Source: Mesorhizobium sp. WSM4306
Lineage (GTDB): Bacteria > Pseudomonadota > Alphaproteobacteria > Rhizobiales > Rhizobiaceae
Assembly (NCBI RefSeq): GCF_007003975.1
Contig: NZ_VFTC01000022.1
Span: forward strand, 52,466 to 116,465
Reading direction: 5' to 3'
DNA: 64,000 nt
Position numbers and translations under genes: made by a program. Within the stretch, counting starts at the first letter, position 1. Each line of letters starts with the position of its first letter. The notes below the pieces were generated by a model that saw nothing but the letters and a program-made list of their open reading frames with translations, had not been told where the DNA came from and did no database searches. Positions 33,770 to 41,623 of this stretch are shown in pieces.

Positions 33770-34549
33770 ATGCGCAACTTCATAGCCTTGATGACGCTCG
33801 GCGCATCACTAGCTCTTGCGGTCGGTGCCTCGGCACAGACGGCTGACAACAAACCCACGATCGTGCTCGTGCATGGCGCTTTCGCGGAATCGTCTAGCTG
33901 GAACGGCGTCATCGCCGAGCTCAGCAGCAATGGGTACCGGACCATCGCAGCGGCCAATCCGCTGCGCGGCGTTGCAAGCGATGCCGCGGCTGTGTCGTCC
34001 ATCATCGGGTCGATCGACGGACCGGTGGTCCTCGTGGGCCATTCCTATGGCGGCCCGGTCATCACTGAGGCGGCGAACGGAAGGAGCAACGTCAAGGCGC
34101 TGGTCTATGTAGCCGGTTTCGCCCCGGATGCCGGCGAGTCGAGCCTCTCGCTGTCCGGAAAGTTCCCAGGCAGCACGCTGGGCGAAGCGCTCTTGTCCGT
34201 GGCATTGCCGAACGGCGGTCAGGATCTCTACATCCAGCCGGACAAGTTTCACGGGCAATTCGCGGCCGACGTCCCGGCGGCCGAAGCCCTCTTGATGGCG
34301 GCAACCCAACGTCCCGTCGCGAAAGCCGCCCTGGCAGAGCCCTCCGGCGCGCCTTCTTGGAAGACAATTCCGTCCTACGCGATCTACGGCTCGGCCGATC
34401 GGAACATCCCGCCCGCCGTCATGAAGTTCATGGCCGAGCGCGCGCATTCCGTGAAGACAGTGGTCATCGAAGGCGGATCGCATGCCCTGGCGGTTTCGCA
34501 TCCGGGGGAGGTCGCCTCGATCATCGAGGAGGCTGCGAAGGCAGAGTGA
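33770..34549 (+). CDS. Secreted alpha/beta hydrolase
   Basis: This 259-residue protein has a signal peptide (about residues 1-25, ending ASAQT) and an alpha/beta-hydrolase fold. TIVLVHGAFAESSSWNGVI forms the oxyanion region, VVLVGHSYGGPVITE holds the Ser nucleophile, SYAIYGSADRNIPP the acid and GGSHALAVSHP the His. The family resembles EstC/salicylate-esterase-type small esterases. GGAGAAGACG precedes the ATG. It starts a run of seven same-strand genes. Confidence 0.85.
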   Translation: MRNFIALMTLGASLALAVGASAQTADNKPTIVLVHGAFAESSSWNGVIAELSSNGYRTIAAANPLRGVASDAAAVSSIIGSIDGPVVLVGHSYGGPVITEAANGRSNVKALVYVAGFAPDAGESSLSLSGKFPGSTLGEALLSVALPNGGQDLYIQPDKFHGQFAADVPAAEALLMAATQRPVAKAALAEPSGAPSWKTIPSYAIYGSADRNIPPAVMKFMAERAHSVKTVVIEGGSHALAVSHPGEVASIIEEAAKAE

Positions 34550-34619
34550 CAAGCGCACCGGCCCCATAGCCGGCTCAATCAGACATTCCAACCCTACGGC
34601 GCGAACAAGGAGGTTCGAC

Positions 34620-35390
34620 ATGAAAATCGTAATCATCGGCGGCACCGGTCTAATCGGTTCCAAAACCGTCACAAGGCTGAGCGTGAAGGGCCACGAGGTA
34701 TTGGCGGCGTCACCAAGTGGCGGCGTCAACACCTTCACCGGTGAAGGATTGGATAAGGCTCTTGCCGGGACGGAGGTTGTCATCGACCTCGCCAATTCGC
34801 CTTCGTTCGAGGACAAGGCCGTTCTCGAGTTCTTCGAAACAGCCGGAAAGAACCTGCTCGCGGCGGAGAAGGTTGCCGGCGTGAAACACCACATTGCGCT
34901 CTCGATCGTGGGGGCGGAGCGCCTGCCCCGCAGCGGCTACCTGCGCGCCAAGATGGCTCAGGAGAAGCTGATCAGGGAGTCGGGAATCGCCTACACGATC
35001 GTTCACTCAACGCAGTTCTTCGAGTTCCTTGGCGGCATAGCAGAGTCGGCAACCGTCGGCGACACGGTCTCGGTATCGTCGGCCTACTTCCAGCCCATCG
35101 CCTCCGACGACGTCGCAGATGTCATGGCTGAAGTGGCGCTCTCCCAGCCGATTAACGGCGTGATGGAGATTGGCGGCCCCGAGCCGTTCCGCATGAACGA
35201 GCTGGTCGCGCGTTTTCTGCAGCTCGCCAACGATCCCAGGAAGGTGATCGGCGATCCTCATGCGCTCTATTTCGGGACCGAGCTAGACGACCGCTCGCTT
35301 GTCCCGGGCGCGGGCGCCCGCATCGCTTCGACGTCGTTCGAAGACTGGTTCGAGCACGCCCCGCCTCGGCGAAGCGGTGTTGCGGCGTAA
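34620..35390 (+). CDS. NAD(P)H-binding atypical SDR protein
   Basis: The 256-residue protein opens with the nucleotide site KIVIIGGTGLIGSKTVTRLS and continues as an atypical short-chain reductase (NmrA/YwnB-like). GVKHHIALSIVGAERLP and AKMAQEKLIRESGIAYTIVH are typical segments. The YxxxK pair is replaced by a RAKMAQEKL region, as in this subgroup. AAGGAGG lies before ATG 34620. It may be a regulator-like NAD(P) sensor or a reductase; the substrate is unknown. Confidence 0.8.
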   Translation: MKIVIIGGTGLIGSKTVTRLSVKGHEVLAASPSGGVNTFTGEGLDKALAGTEVVIDLANSPSFEDKAVLEFFETAGKNLLAAEKVAGVKHHIALSIVGAERLPRSGYLRAKMAQEKLIRESGIAYTIVHSTQFFEFLGGIAESATVGDTVSVSSAYFQPIASDDVADVMAEVALSQPINGVMEIGGPEPFRMNELVARFLQLANDPRKVIGDPHALYFGTELDDRSLVPGAGARIASTSFEDWFEHAPPRRSGVAA

Positions 35391-35427
35391 GGCGTCATCT
35401 GAAGAGAACTCGCAAGGAAAAACGACG

Positions 35428-36420
35428 ATGGACCACGAGCTGCCCTTTGCGCCTCAGGCAAGTCGCCGGGCCTTCCTCCTCGGCGCGGCGGCCGCCGGCA
35501 TTGCAACCGGCCTGCCCAAATACGCGCTCGCGCAAGGGACAGCCGGCCAGGAGTCGAGCCCATCCATCGCTCAAGAAGGATCGAAAGATATGAGCACTGT
35601 CACTACCAAGGACGGCACCGAGATCTACTACAAGGACTGGGGGCCGAAGGACGCCCAACCGATCGTCTTCCACCACGGCTGGCCGCTTAGCGCTGACGAC
35701 TGGGACGCGCAGATGCTTTTCTTCGTCAGCCAAGGGTATCGCACCATCGCCCACGACCGGCGGGGGCACGGCCGTTCCGCACAGGTGAGCGACGGTCACG
35801 ACATGGCTCACTATGCCGCCGACGCGGCGGCGGTAGTCGAGCATCTCGGATTGAGGGACGCCATCCATATCGGCCATTCGACCGGCGGCGGAGAAGCGGC
35901 CCGCTATGTCGCCCGCCACGGCAGGGAGCGCACCGCCAAGCTCATCCTCATCGGGGCAGTGCCACCGATCATGGTAAAGACGCCGGCCAACCCTGGGGGG
36001 CTTCCGATTGAGGTGTTCGACGGATTGCGCAAGGCGCTGGCCGAGAACCGTGCGCAGTTCTATGTCGATTTCCCCTCGGGTCCGTTCTATGGCTTCAACC
36101 GGCCGGGTGCGAAATCCATTCAGGGCGTCATCCAGAACTGGTGGCGGCAGGGTATGATGGGCAGCGCCAAGGCGCATTACGACGGCATCAAGGCTTTCTC
36201 GGAGACCGACTTCACCGAGGATCTCAAGATCATCGAGGTGCCGACGCTTGTCATGCACGGGACAGACGACCAGATCGTTCCGATTGCCGATTCTGCGCCG
36301 CTTTCCGCGAAGCTGCTGAAGAACGGTAGGCTCAAAGTCTACGAGGGCTTCCCGCACGGCATGTGCACTACGCACGCAGACGCCGTGAACGCTGACCTAC
36401 TAGCCTTCATCAAGTCATAG
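35428..36420 (+). CDS. Non-heme chloroperoxidase-like alpha/beta hydrolase with Tat leader
   Basis: The 330-residue protein has a twin-arginine leader (SRRAFLLGAAAAGIATGLP, residues 12-30) followed by an enzyme of the cofactor-free haloperoxidase/arylesterase type. Its motifs are VFHHGWPLSADDWD, the nucleophile elbow HIGHSTGGGEA, the acid in VMHGTDDQIVP and the His in GFPHGMCTTH. Most family members lack a leader, and a second in-frame ATG at 35590 starts exactly where usual enzymes start. Peroxidase activity in this family is a side reaction of esterases. It follows the NAD(P)-binding gene by 37 bases. Confidence 0.85.
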   Translation: MDHELPFAPQASRRAFLLGAAAAGIATGLPKYALAQGTAGQESSPSIAQEGSKDMSTVTTKDGTEIYYKDWGPKDAQPIVFHHGWPLSADDWDAQMLFFVSQGYRTIAHDRRGHGRSAQVSDGHDMAHYAADAAAVVEHLGLRDAIHIGHSTGGGEAARYVARHGRERTAKLILIGAVPPIMVKTPANPGGLPIEVFDGLRKALAENRAQFYVDFPSGPFYGFNRPGAKSIQGVIQNWWRQGMMGSAKAHYDGIKAFSETDFTEDLKIIEVPTLVMHGTDDQIVPIADSAPLSAKLLKNGRLKVYEGFPHGMCTTHADAVNADLLAFIKS

Positions 36421-36446
36421 GCTCGCGCGCACGACCGCGAGAGCCA

Positions 36447-36475
36447 GATCGCCGGCTGCCCCCCGGCCGGCGATC
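36447..36475. repeat. Hairpin after chloroperoxidase-like gene
   Basis: GATCGCCGGC (36447-36456) and GCCGGCGATC (36466-36475) form a perfect 10-base-pair stem between two genes. No T-run follows, so it may stabilise mRNA rather than terminate transcription. Confidence 0.5.
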
Positions 36476-36510
36476 ACCCTCCATCCTCAACTGCAACTGG
36501 AGTCCAGATA

Positions 36511-36933
36511 ATGATCAGGACCATACTCCACAGCACCGCCGCTCTCGCGACCCTCATCGCCACTGCGGCGCTGGCCGAAGATTCGGCGAGCATGCCCAAA
36601 AACGTGAAGCTCGTTTACGACCAGCCGCTTCCGAACGTGCCCGGCAAGAGCATGAGAGGCGTGCTCGTCGTGTATGAGCCAGGCGGCACGTCGCCCGCGC
36701 ATCTCCATCCGAAATCCGCCTTCATCTACGCCACGGTTCTCGAAGGAGCGATTAAGAGCCAGGTCAATGATGACCCGGTGGTCACCTATCGCGCCGGCGA
36801 AAGTTGGTCGGAGTTTCCTGGCGATCGTCACAGCGTCAGCGAGAATGCCAGCGCAACCGAACCCGCCAGGCTTCTGGCCGTCTTCGTCGTTGACACCGAC
36901 GAGACGCAACTGGTGCTCCCCTACGACGAATGA
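36511..36933 (+). CDS. Secreted cupin-domain protein
   Basis: This 140-residue protein has a signal peptide (about residues 1-22, ending AALAE) and one cupin barrel. SPAHLHPKSAFIYATVLEG is the first motif (His-x-His and a later Glu) and FPGDRHSVSENAS carries the second His. The end VFVVDTDETQLVLPYDE is typical of small rhizobial cupins. It could be a periplasmic metal-binding enzyme of unknown substrate. It lies between the chloroperoxidase-like and MBL-fold genes. Confidence 0.82.
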   Translation: MIRTILHSTAALATLIATAALAEDSASMPKNVKLVYDQPLPNVPGKSMRGVLVVYEPGGTSPAHLHPKSAFIYATVLEGAIKSQVNDDPVVTYRAGESWSEFPGDRHSVSENASATEPARLLAVFVVDTDETQLVLPYDE

Positions 36934-37116
36934 GGCCGGGATTTCATCGCCCTGTCAGGCGGGAAAGGCGCCGCCGCCGCGTTTGAAGAGTTCGGCGACG
37001 CGGCCACTCAAGGGAGCAGGCCCGAAACAAAGCCGGCACCATCGGCACTTACCAGCTACGACATCCGGCGCTTCGACGGTTTGAGAAGCGAAATCGATCG
37101 GGGAGCCGGGTCATGA
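36934..37116 (+). pseudogene. Coding-like remnant without start
   Basis: Directly after the cupin stop, one frame reads GRDFIALSGGKGAAAAFEEF and TSYDIRRFDGLRSEIDRGAG to a TGA at 37114-37116. Composition looks coding, but no start codon fits. It may be the tail of a lost gene. Confidence 0.25.
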
Positions 37117-37272
37117 CGGGTTATTCGGCTATTCGACTCCCCGCAACCTGAATGACAAGACCTATACGGTGGTATGGTTCGCCCTCTCCCTCGACCCAAT
37201 CGACCGCAAAACACAGCCCAAGGTAACGTAGTCGATGCCGCGTGTAAGGCGGCGGATCAGCAGGAGACGAAC

Positions 37273-38190
37273 ATGGGCCTACATAACATCTCACACCCCG
37301 GCAAGGCCGGGCTCGAAGAGTTGGTTCCGTCGCGCTACGCGGTGCGGGTCGGCGAGATTGACGTGCTGGTGGTCAGCGACGGAGTGCTGCCACTCCCAAC
37401 TGAAATGCTGGGACACAACGCCGACCCAGCCGCCCGGGCCGCCTGGCTGGGCGACATGTTCTTGCCAACGGATGCTTTCGATTGGTCGCTGAACGTCGTC
37501 CTGGTGCGCAGCGGCGATCGGACGATATTGATCGACGCTGGGCTGGGGCTGGATCCGAATTTGAATTTGCCGCGGGCCGGACAGCTGGTCAGGCGACTGG
37601 ACTCAGCCGGCATCGATCTTGCGTCGGTGACCGACGTGGTGCTTACCCACTTGCACATGGACCACATCGGCGGTCTCCTCGTCGACGGCGTGAAAGACCG
37701 GCTGCGGCCGGACCTGCAGATCCACGTGGCGGCCGCCGAGGTCAAATTTTGGGAGTCGCCCGACTTCACCCACGTCCACATGCCGCAGGGCTTCCCGGAC
37801 GCGCTTAAAGCAACCGCCAAGCGGTTCATGAAAGAGTACCGGAGCCATCTGCGGCAGTTCGATGAGCAATATGAGGTGGCACCAGGAGTGGTCGTCCATC
37901 GCACCGGCGGCCACACTCCGGGGCACAGCGTCGTCCGTCTGGCGTCAGGCGGCGATCGCCTGACATTCGCCGGCGACGCTGTGTTCGCGGTCGGGTTCGA
38001 TCACCCCGACTGGCACAACGGCTTCGAGCACGACCCCGAAGAGGCGGCTCGCGTTCGTGTCCGCCTTCTGACGGAGCTGGCGGCGACCGGCGAACAGCTT
38101 GTGGCCACTCACCTGCCGTTCCCGTCCGTCGGCCGGGTGGCGGTCGACGGCGACGCCTTTCGTTGGGTGCCGGCCTTCTGGGATTACTGA
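37273..38190 (+). CDS. MBL-fold metallo-hydrolase
   Basis: This 305-residue enzyme has the metallo-beta-lactamase zinc motif THLHMDHIGG (HxHxDH), further His ligands in RTGGHTPGHSVVRL and THLPFPSVG, and Asp in FAGDAVFAVG. The group includes lactonases and related hydrolases; an N-acyl-homoserine lactonase role is possible but not shown. There is no signal peptide. ATG 37273 follows AGGAGACGAAC. It sits in a run of hydrolase and reductase genes that may degrade a plant or xenobiotic compound. Confidence 0.88.
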   Translation: MGLHNISHPGKAGLEELVPSRYAVRVGEIDVLVVSDGVLPLPTEMLGHNADPAARAAWLGDMFLPTDAFDWSLNVVLVRSGDRTILIDAGLGLDPNLNLPRAGQLVRRLDSAGIDLASVTDVVLTHLHMDHIGGLLVDGVKDRLRPDLQIHVAAAEVKFWESPDFTHVHMPQGFPDALKATAKRFMKEYRSHLRQFDEQYEVAPGVVVHRTGGHTPGHSVVRLASGGDRLTFAGDAVFAVGFDHPDWHNGFEHDPEEAARVRVRLLTELAATGEQLVATHLPFPSVGRVAVDGDAFRWVPAFWDY

Positions 38191-38301
38191 CCGCTTTTGG
38201 GTTAGCGCGGAACCAGGGCGCGGGCTCATTGCGATATGAGTCCGCGTGTCCCTAGTTGCTCCAATCCGATAATTCGTTAGCCCTGAGCCAGGAGTGAGTT
38301 G

Positions 38302-39054
38302 ATGTCCGCACTGGAGAACAAGGTCGTTATCGTCACCGGGGGAAGCTCCGGCATCGGTCGCGCCGCGGCGCTGAGCTTTGCAAAGCAAGGTGCGAAGGTC
38401 CTCATCACGGGGCGCCGGGCAGCAGCCTTGAAGAAGACGGTAGCCGAGCACAAGAACATCGTTAGCGTTGTCGCCGACGTCGCGAACCCGGAAGACGGGC
38501 CTCGCACGGTCGCGAAGGCCATAGACACGTGGGGCCGCCTCGACATTCTGGTCAACAATGCGGGCGCAGGAGCGCTTCTTCCGTTGCGCAATTCCTCGGC
38601 AGCGCAGATCAACGCCATCTTTGCCGTCAACGTGGTCGGGCCAAGCCTGCTCGCTGCGGCGGCTCTTCCACACCTGGAAGCAACGAAGGGTACGATCGTC
38701 AACATCTCCAGCACGTTCGGCCAAAAGGCTGGCGCGGATCTCTCCCATTACGCAGCCAGCAAGGCCGCGCTCGAGCACCTGACACGCTGCTGGGCGCTCG
38801 AGCTGGCGCCGCTTAACGTGCGCGTCAACGCCGTGGCGGCCGGCCCAACCGAGTCGGGTGCGCTGACGGGCATGATGGGGCTCTCCCCGGAGCATGCCGC
38901 CGTCATCGAGGAAGCAGAGCGCGAGCAAATTCCGCTCAAGCGACGCGGCACTCCGGACGATGTTGCCAAGTGGATCGTCCATCTGGCCGATCCGACGTCC
39001 GAGTGGGTGACCGGGCAGATCATCACAGTCGACGGAGGCCTTGGCCTCACATGA
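38302..39054 (+). CDS. Short-chain dehydrogenase/reductase
   Basis: The 250-residue enzyme is a classical SDR: cofactor site VIVTGGSSGIGRAAAL, VNNAGAGALLPL, the active serine in INISSTFGQKAG and the YxxxK pair in SHYAASKAAL. The C terminus ends VTGQIITVDGGLGLT. It is complete, unlike the related SDR at 55142. AGGAGTGAGTT precedes ATG 38302. The substrate is unknown. Confidence 0.9.
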   Translation: MSALENKVVIVTGGSSGIGRAAALSFAKQGAKVLITGRRAAALKKTVAEHKNIVSVVADVANPEDGPRTVAKAIDTWGRLDILVNNAGAGALLPLRNSSAAQINAIFAVNVVGPSLLAAAALPHLEATKGTIVNISSTFGQKAGADLSHYAASKAALEHLTRCWALELAPLNVRVNAVAAGPTESGALTGMMGLSPEHAAVIEEAEREQIPLKRRGTPDDVAKWIVHLADPTSEWVTGQIITVDGGLGLT

Positions 39055-39115
39055 CGACCTGGCCGCGGCACGCGCTGACGGAATTCCCGGTTGGGGCTCG
39101 CTGAGGAGACAGCAC

Positions 39116-39763
39116 ATGACCACGATCAAGGTTCGGACACTTGCGGGGATTTCGGTTCCAGATACGCCGCTCGTGGGCCGGGCCATCGACTATGCTCGCC
39201 GGGAAAGCGAACCCTATCTGTTCAATCATGTCGTCCGTTCTTGGCTGTTTGCGGTACGGATCGGGCAGCTTCGGCACATTGATCACGACGCGGAAGTGGT
39301 CGCCTTGGGAACGCTGCTGCACGACATCACGCTCAATGAGCGCTTCAACGGTCCACGCCGTTTCGAGGTTGAAGGCGCCGATCTGGCCCGGGCCTTCGCA
39401 ACGCAGGGCGGTCTTGACGAGCGCCGAGCTCAACTGATCTGGGACAGCGTCGCCCTCAACTCCACGCCGTCGATCGGCCTCTACAAGGAGGCGGAGGTGG
39501 CGCTTTGCACTGCAGGTATCTGCCTGGACGTGGTAGGGCTCCAATACGAGCTCATCCCGGCCGCGGAGATCGCAACGATCGTCCAAGAATTTCCGCGGCT
39601 CGATATGAAGCGGCGCATGACCCGATGCTTCTGTCACATTGCCGAGGTCAGGCCGGAAACGACGTACGACAACTTCATCCGGGATTTCGGTGAACGCTAT
39701 GTGCCTGGGTACAGAGCTTCTTCCGCCGTCGACCTCGTGTCGAACGCACCCTTCGACCAATAA
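39116..39763 (+). CDS. HD-domain protein (cyanamide hydratase-like)
   Basis: This 215-residue protein has an HD metal-binding core: FNHVVRSWLFAVRIGQL (first His), then LGTLLHDITLNERF (HD pair), as in cyanamide hydratase and similar small-molecule hydrolases. The segment LIWDSVALNSTPSIG and a late RCFCHIAE follow. AGGAGACAGCAC precedes ATG 39116. It ends the run of plus-strand genes, converging on the two-component cluster. Confidence 0.8.
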   Translation: MTTIKVRTLAGISVPDTPLVGRAIDYARRESEPYLFNHVVRSWLFAVRIGQLRHIDHDAEVVALGTLLHDITLNERFNGPRRFEVEGADLARAFATQGGLDERRAQLIWDSVALNSTPSIGLYKEAEVALCTAGICLDVVGLQYELIPAAEIATIVQEFPRLDMKRRMTRCFCHIAEVRPETTYDNFIRDFGERYVPGYRASSAVDLVSNAPFDQ

Positions 39764-39900
39764 GCACTTCTAGATTAATCGCCGGCCGCCTGTTTGAATT
39801 CGTCGTACCTTTCGACGGCCCTCCGCTTGTCCTTGGGCGGCAACGCGTTGTGCCTTGCCGGCGCGCTGGGAGATCCCCGATCCACGGCGGGGTGATCGGA

Positions 39901-40605
39901 TCAAGCTGCAGTCTTGGTTGCACCTGCCTCACGCATGGTCGCGGGTAACGTTTCCCATGCCCGGATCAGTTCGCCGATGGAGGCGGATTCCATCTTGCGC
40001 ATGACATTGCCGCGGTGCAGCTTGACCGTCACTTCGCTGATGCCGAGGTCGAACGCGATCTGCTTGTTAAGACGTCCGTGCGCCACTTCGCGCAGTACCT
40101 CGCGTTCGCGTGGCGTCAGGGTTTCAAGGCGTTCGACGTTGCGCTTCACGACCGCGGCTTCCGCCCGACGCGCGGCATCCACTGCCACGCCAGCAATTAC
40201 GGCGTCGAGCAGGGTCTGATCACGGACCGGCTTCGTGAGAAAATCGACGGCGCCGGCCTTCATCGCCTGGACGGTCATGGGTATGTCGCCGTGTCCAGTC
40301 AGGAAGATGATCGGTTTCGGATTGCCGTTCCCCGCGAGTTGACGCTGCAGGTCGAGGCCACTCGTGCCCGGCATGCGAACATCCAGGATCAGGCATCCGG
40401 GCTTGTCCAGCAAGGTGGCGTCGAGCAATTCGCGCGTGGATGCAAAGCTCGCCGACTGGAAGCCGGCCGACAGGACTAATTCGGACAACGCTTCCCGGAC
40501 AGATTCGTCGTCGTCAACGATGATGACGAGCGGCTGTTCCGCTTCGGGGGTCTCGTGCGAGTGCAGCGGTGCAGATCCCCGCAAGATCGACTGGTCATTT
40601 CTCAT
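39901..40605 (-). CDS. FixJ/NarL-type response regulator
   Basis: The 234-residue regulator has an extended N terminus of about 25 residues, a receiver domain (IIVDDDESVREALSELVLSA; phospho-Asp in CLILDVRMPG; Lys in FLTKPV) and a LuxR-type helix-turn-helix (LTPREREVLREVAHGRLNKQ). ATG 40605 has GGAGGGTGAGC upstream. It is the last gene of a minus-strand cluster with a PAS histidine kinase, another FixJ-like regulator and a lone receiver. Target genes are unknown; the adjacent hydrolase operon is a natural candidate. Confidence 0.9.
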   Translation of the reverse strand: MRNDQSILRGSAPLHSHETPEAEQPLVIIVDDDESVREALSELVLSAGFQSASFASTRELLDATLLDKPGCLILDVRMPGTSGLDLQRQLAGNGNPKPIIFLTGHGDIPMTVQAMKAGAVDFLTKPVRDQTLLDAVIAGVAVDAARRAEAAVVKRNVERLETLTPREREVLREVAHGRLNKQIAFDLGISEVTVKLHRGNVMRKMESASIGELIRAWETLPATMREAGATKTAA

Positions 40606-40622
40606 GCTCACCCTCCAGTTTC

Positions 40623-40979
40623 TCAATTGCGTAACGCATCGCTTACGGCCGCCAGCAGGATTTTTGCGTCGAATGGCTTCCGGAAGCATCTGCCGGTACC
40701 TTGGTGCTGATCCGCTATCTCGTGGCGTCCGGTGATGAGGAAGACCGGCAGGTCGGGACGCGCCTTCTTCACCAGGTCGCGAAGCTCAAAGCCGTCCATG
40801 CCAGGCATTCCGATATCGGTGATGAGCACATCCAGGCCAGACAGCCCGCTGACGAGCAGCGACTCCGCTGACGAGAAGCTGCGGGCCACATAGCCTGCGG
40901 ACTCCAGAAGGTCCTCTACCGACTCGAGCAGTCTCGGATCGTCGTCGACAATCGCCACGACAGGTTTTGGCTTGCTCAC
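40623..40979 (-). CDS. Single-domain response regulator
   Basis: This 118-residue protein is a lone receiver (VVAIVDDDPRLLESVEDLLE, phospho-Asp in VLITDIGMPGMDGF, Lys in FRKPFD) without an output domain. GTG 40979 is preceded by AGGAGG; a TTG two codons upstream is less likely. It overlaps the end of the upstream regulator region. Lone receivers often act as phosphate sinks or relay proteins, which fits a cluster with two FixJ-like regulators. Confidence 0.88.
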   Translation of the reverse strand: MSKPKPVVAIVDDDPRLLESVEDLLESAGYVARSFSSAESLLVSGLSGLDVLITDIGMPGMDGFELRDLVKKARPDLPVFLITGRHEIADQHQGTGRCFRKPFDAKILLAAVSDALRN

Positions 40980-40981
40980 AC

Positions 40982-41623
40982 TCAACCTCCTCTCGTCCGG
41001 CGCGAGTGAGTGATCGGTATTTCCAATCGCTCCGCGATGCGCACGAGATCGGCGAGCGACGCCGCCATCATTTTCTGCATGACATTCCTTCTATGAATTT
41101 CCAGTGTGACCTCGCTGATCCCCAGTTCCGCGGCAGCCTGCTTGTTGAGAAGACCGCTGACCACAAGCGGCAACACCTCGCGTTCGCGCGGCGTCAGGTC
41201 GAGATAACGCTGCCTCAACGCCCCGAGTTCAGCGCGCGCCGACCGCTTTTGCCGATCCTGGGCGATCGCTGCGTTGACTGCGGTCATGAGATTCGCATCA
41301 CTGAAAGGCTTGGTCAGAAAGTCGACGGCTCCGTGCTTGATCGCCCGGACCGACGATGGGATGTCGCCATGCCCTGTTATGAAAACAATCGGCGGATGAT
41401 CGCCCTCCGCGATCTGCCTCTGCAGATCGAGGCCGTTGATATCCGGCAACTCGACATCGAGGATAAGGCAGGCCGGGACGTCCGGCTTGTCCGTGGTGAC
41501 ATAATCGCCGGCCGATCCGAACGCCATGGCGCGCATGCCGTGTGAGGCAAGTAGCTCGCCGAGCGCCTCCCGAATGCGCGCATCGTCATCGACGATGAAG
41601 ACGATATGGTCGTCCGTTGTCAT
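40982..41623 (-). CDS. FixJ-like response regulator
   Basis: The 213-residue protein has a receiver (IVFIVDDDARIREALGELLA; phospho-Asp in CLILDVELPDINGLDL; Lys in FLTKPFSD) and a LuxR-type output domain (LTPREREVLPLVVSGLLNKQ). It starts inside the last codon of the histidine kinase gene (ATGA at 41623-41620), so it is the direct partner of that kinase. Its DNA-binding helix resembles that of the 39901 regulator, suggesting a duplication. Confidence 0.9.
   Translation of the reverse strand: MTTDDHIVFIVDDDARIREALGELLASHGMRAMAFGSAGDYVTTDKPDVPACLILDVELPDINGLDLQRQIAEGDHPPIVFITGHGDIPSSVRAIKHGAVDFLTKPFSDANLMTAVNAAIAQDRQKRSARAELGALRQRYLDLTPREREVLPLVVSGLLNKQAAAELGISEVTLEIHRRNVMQKMMAASLADLVRIAERLEIPITHSRRTRGG

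Noticed and set aside
36447..36475. Rho-independent terminator after the chloroperoxidase-like gene
   Set aside because: The stem is perfect but no run of T follows on either strand, so it is listed only as a hairpin.
37945..39186. Long minus-strand frame opposite the MBL and SDR genes
   Set aside because: Spans two unrelated genes on the other strand without any motif of its own.
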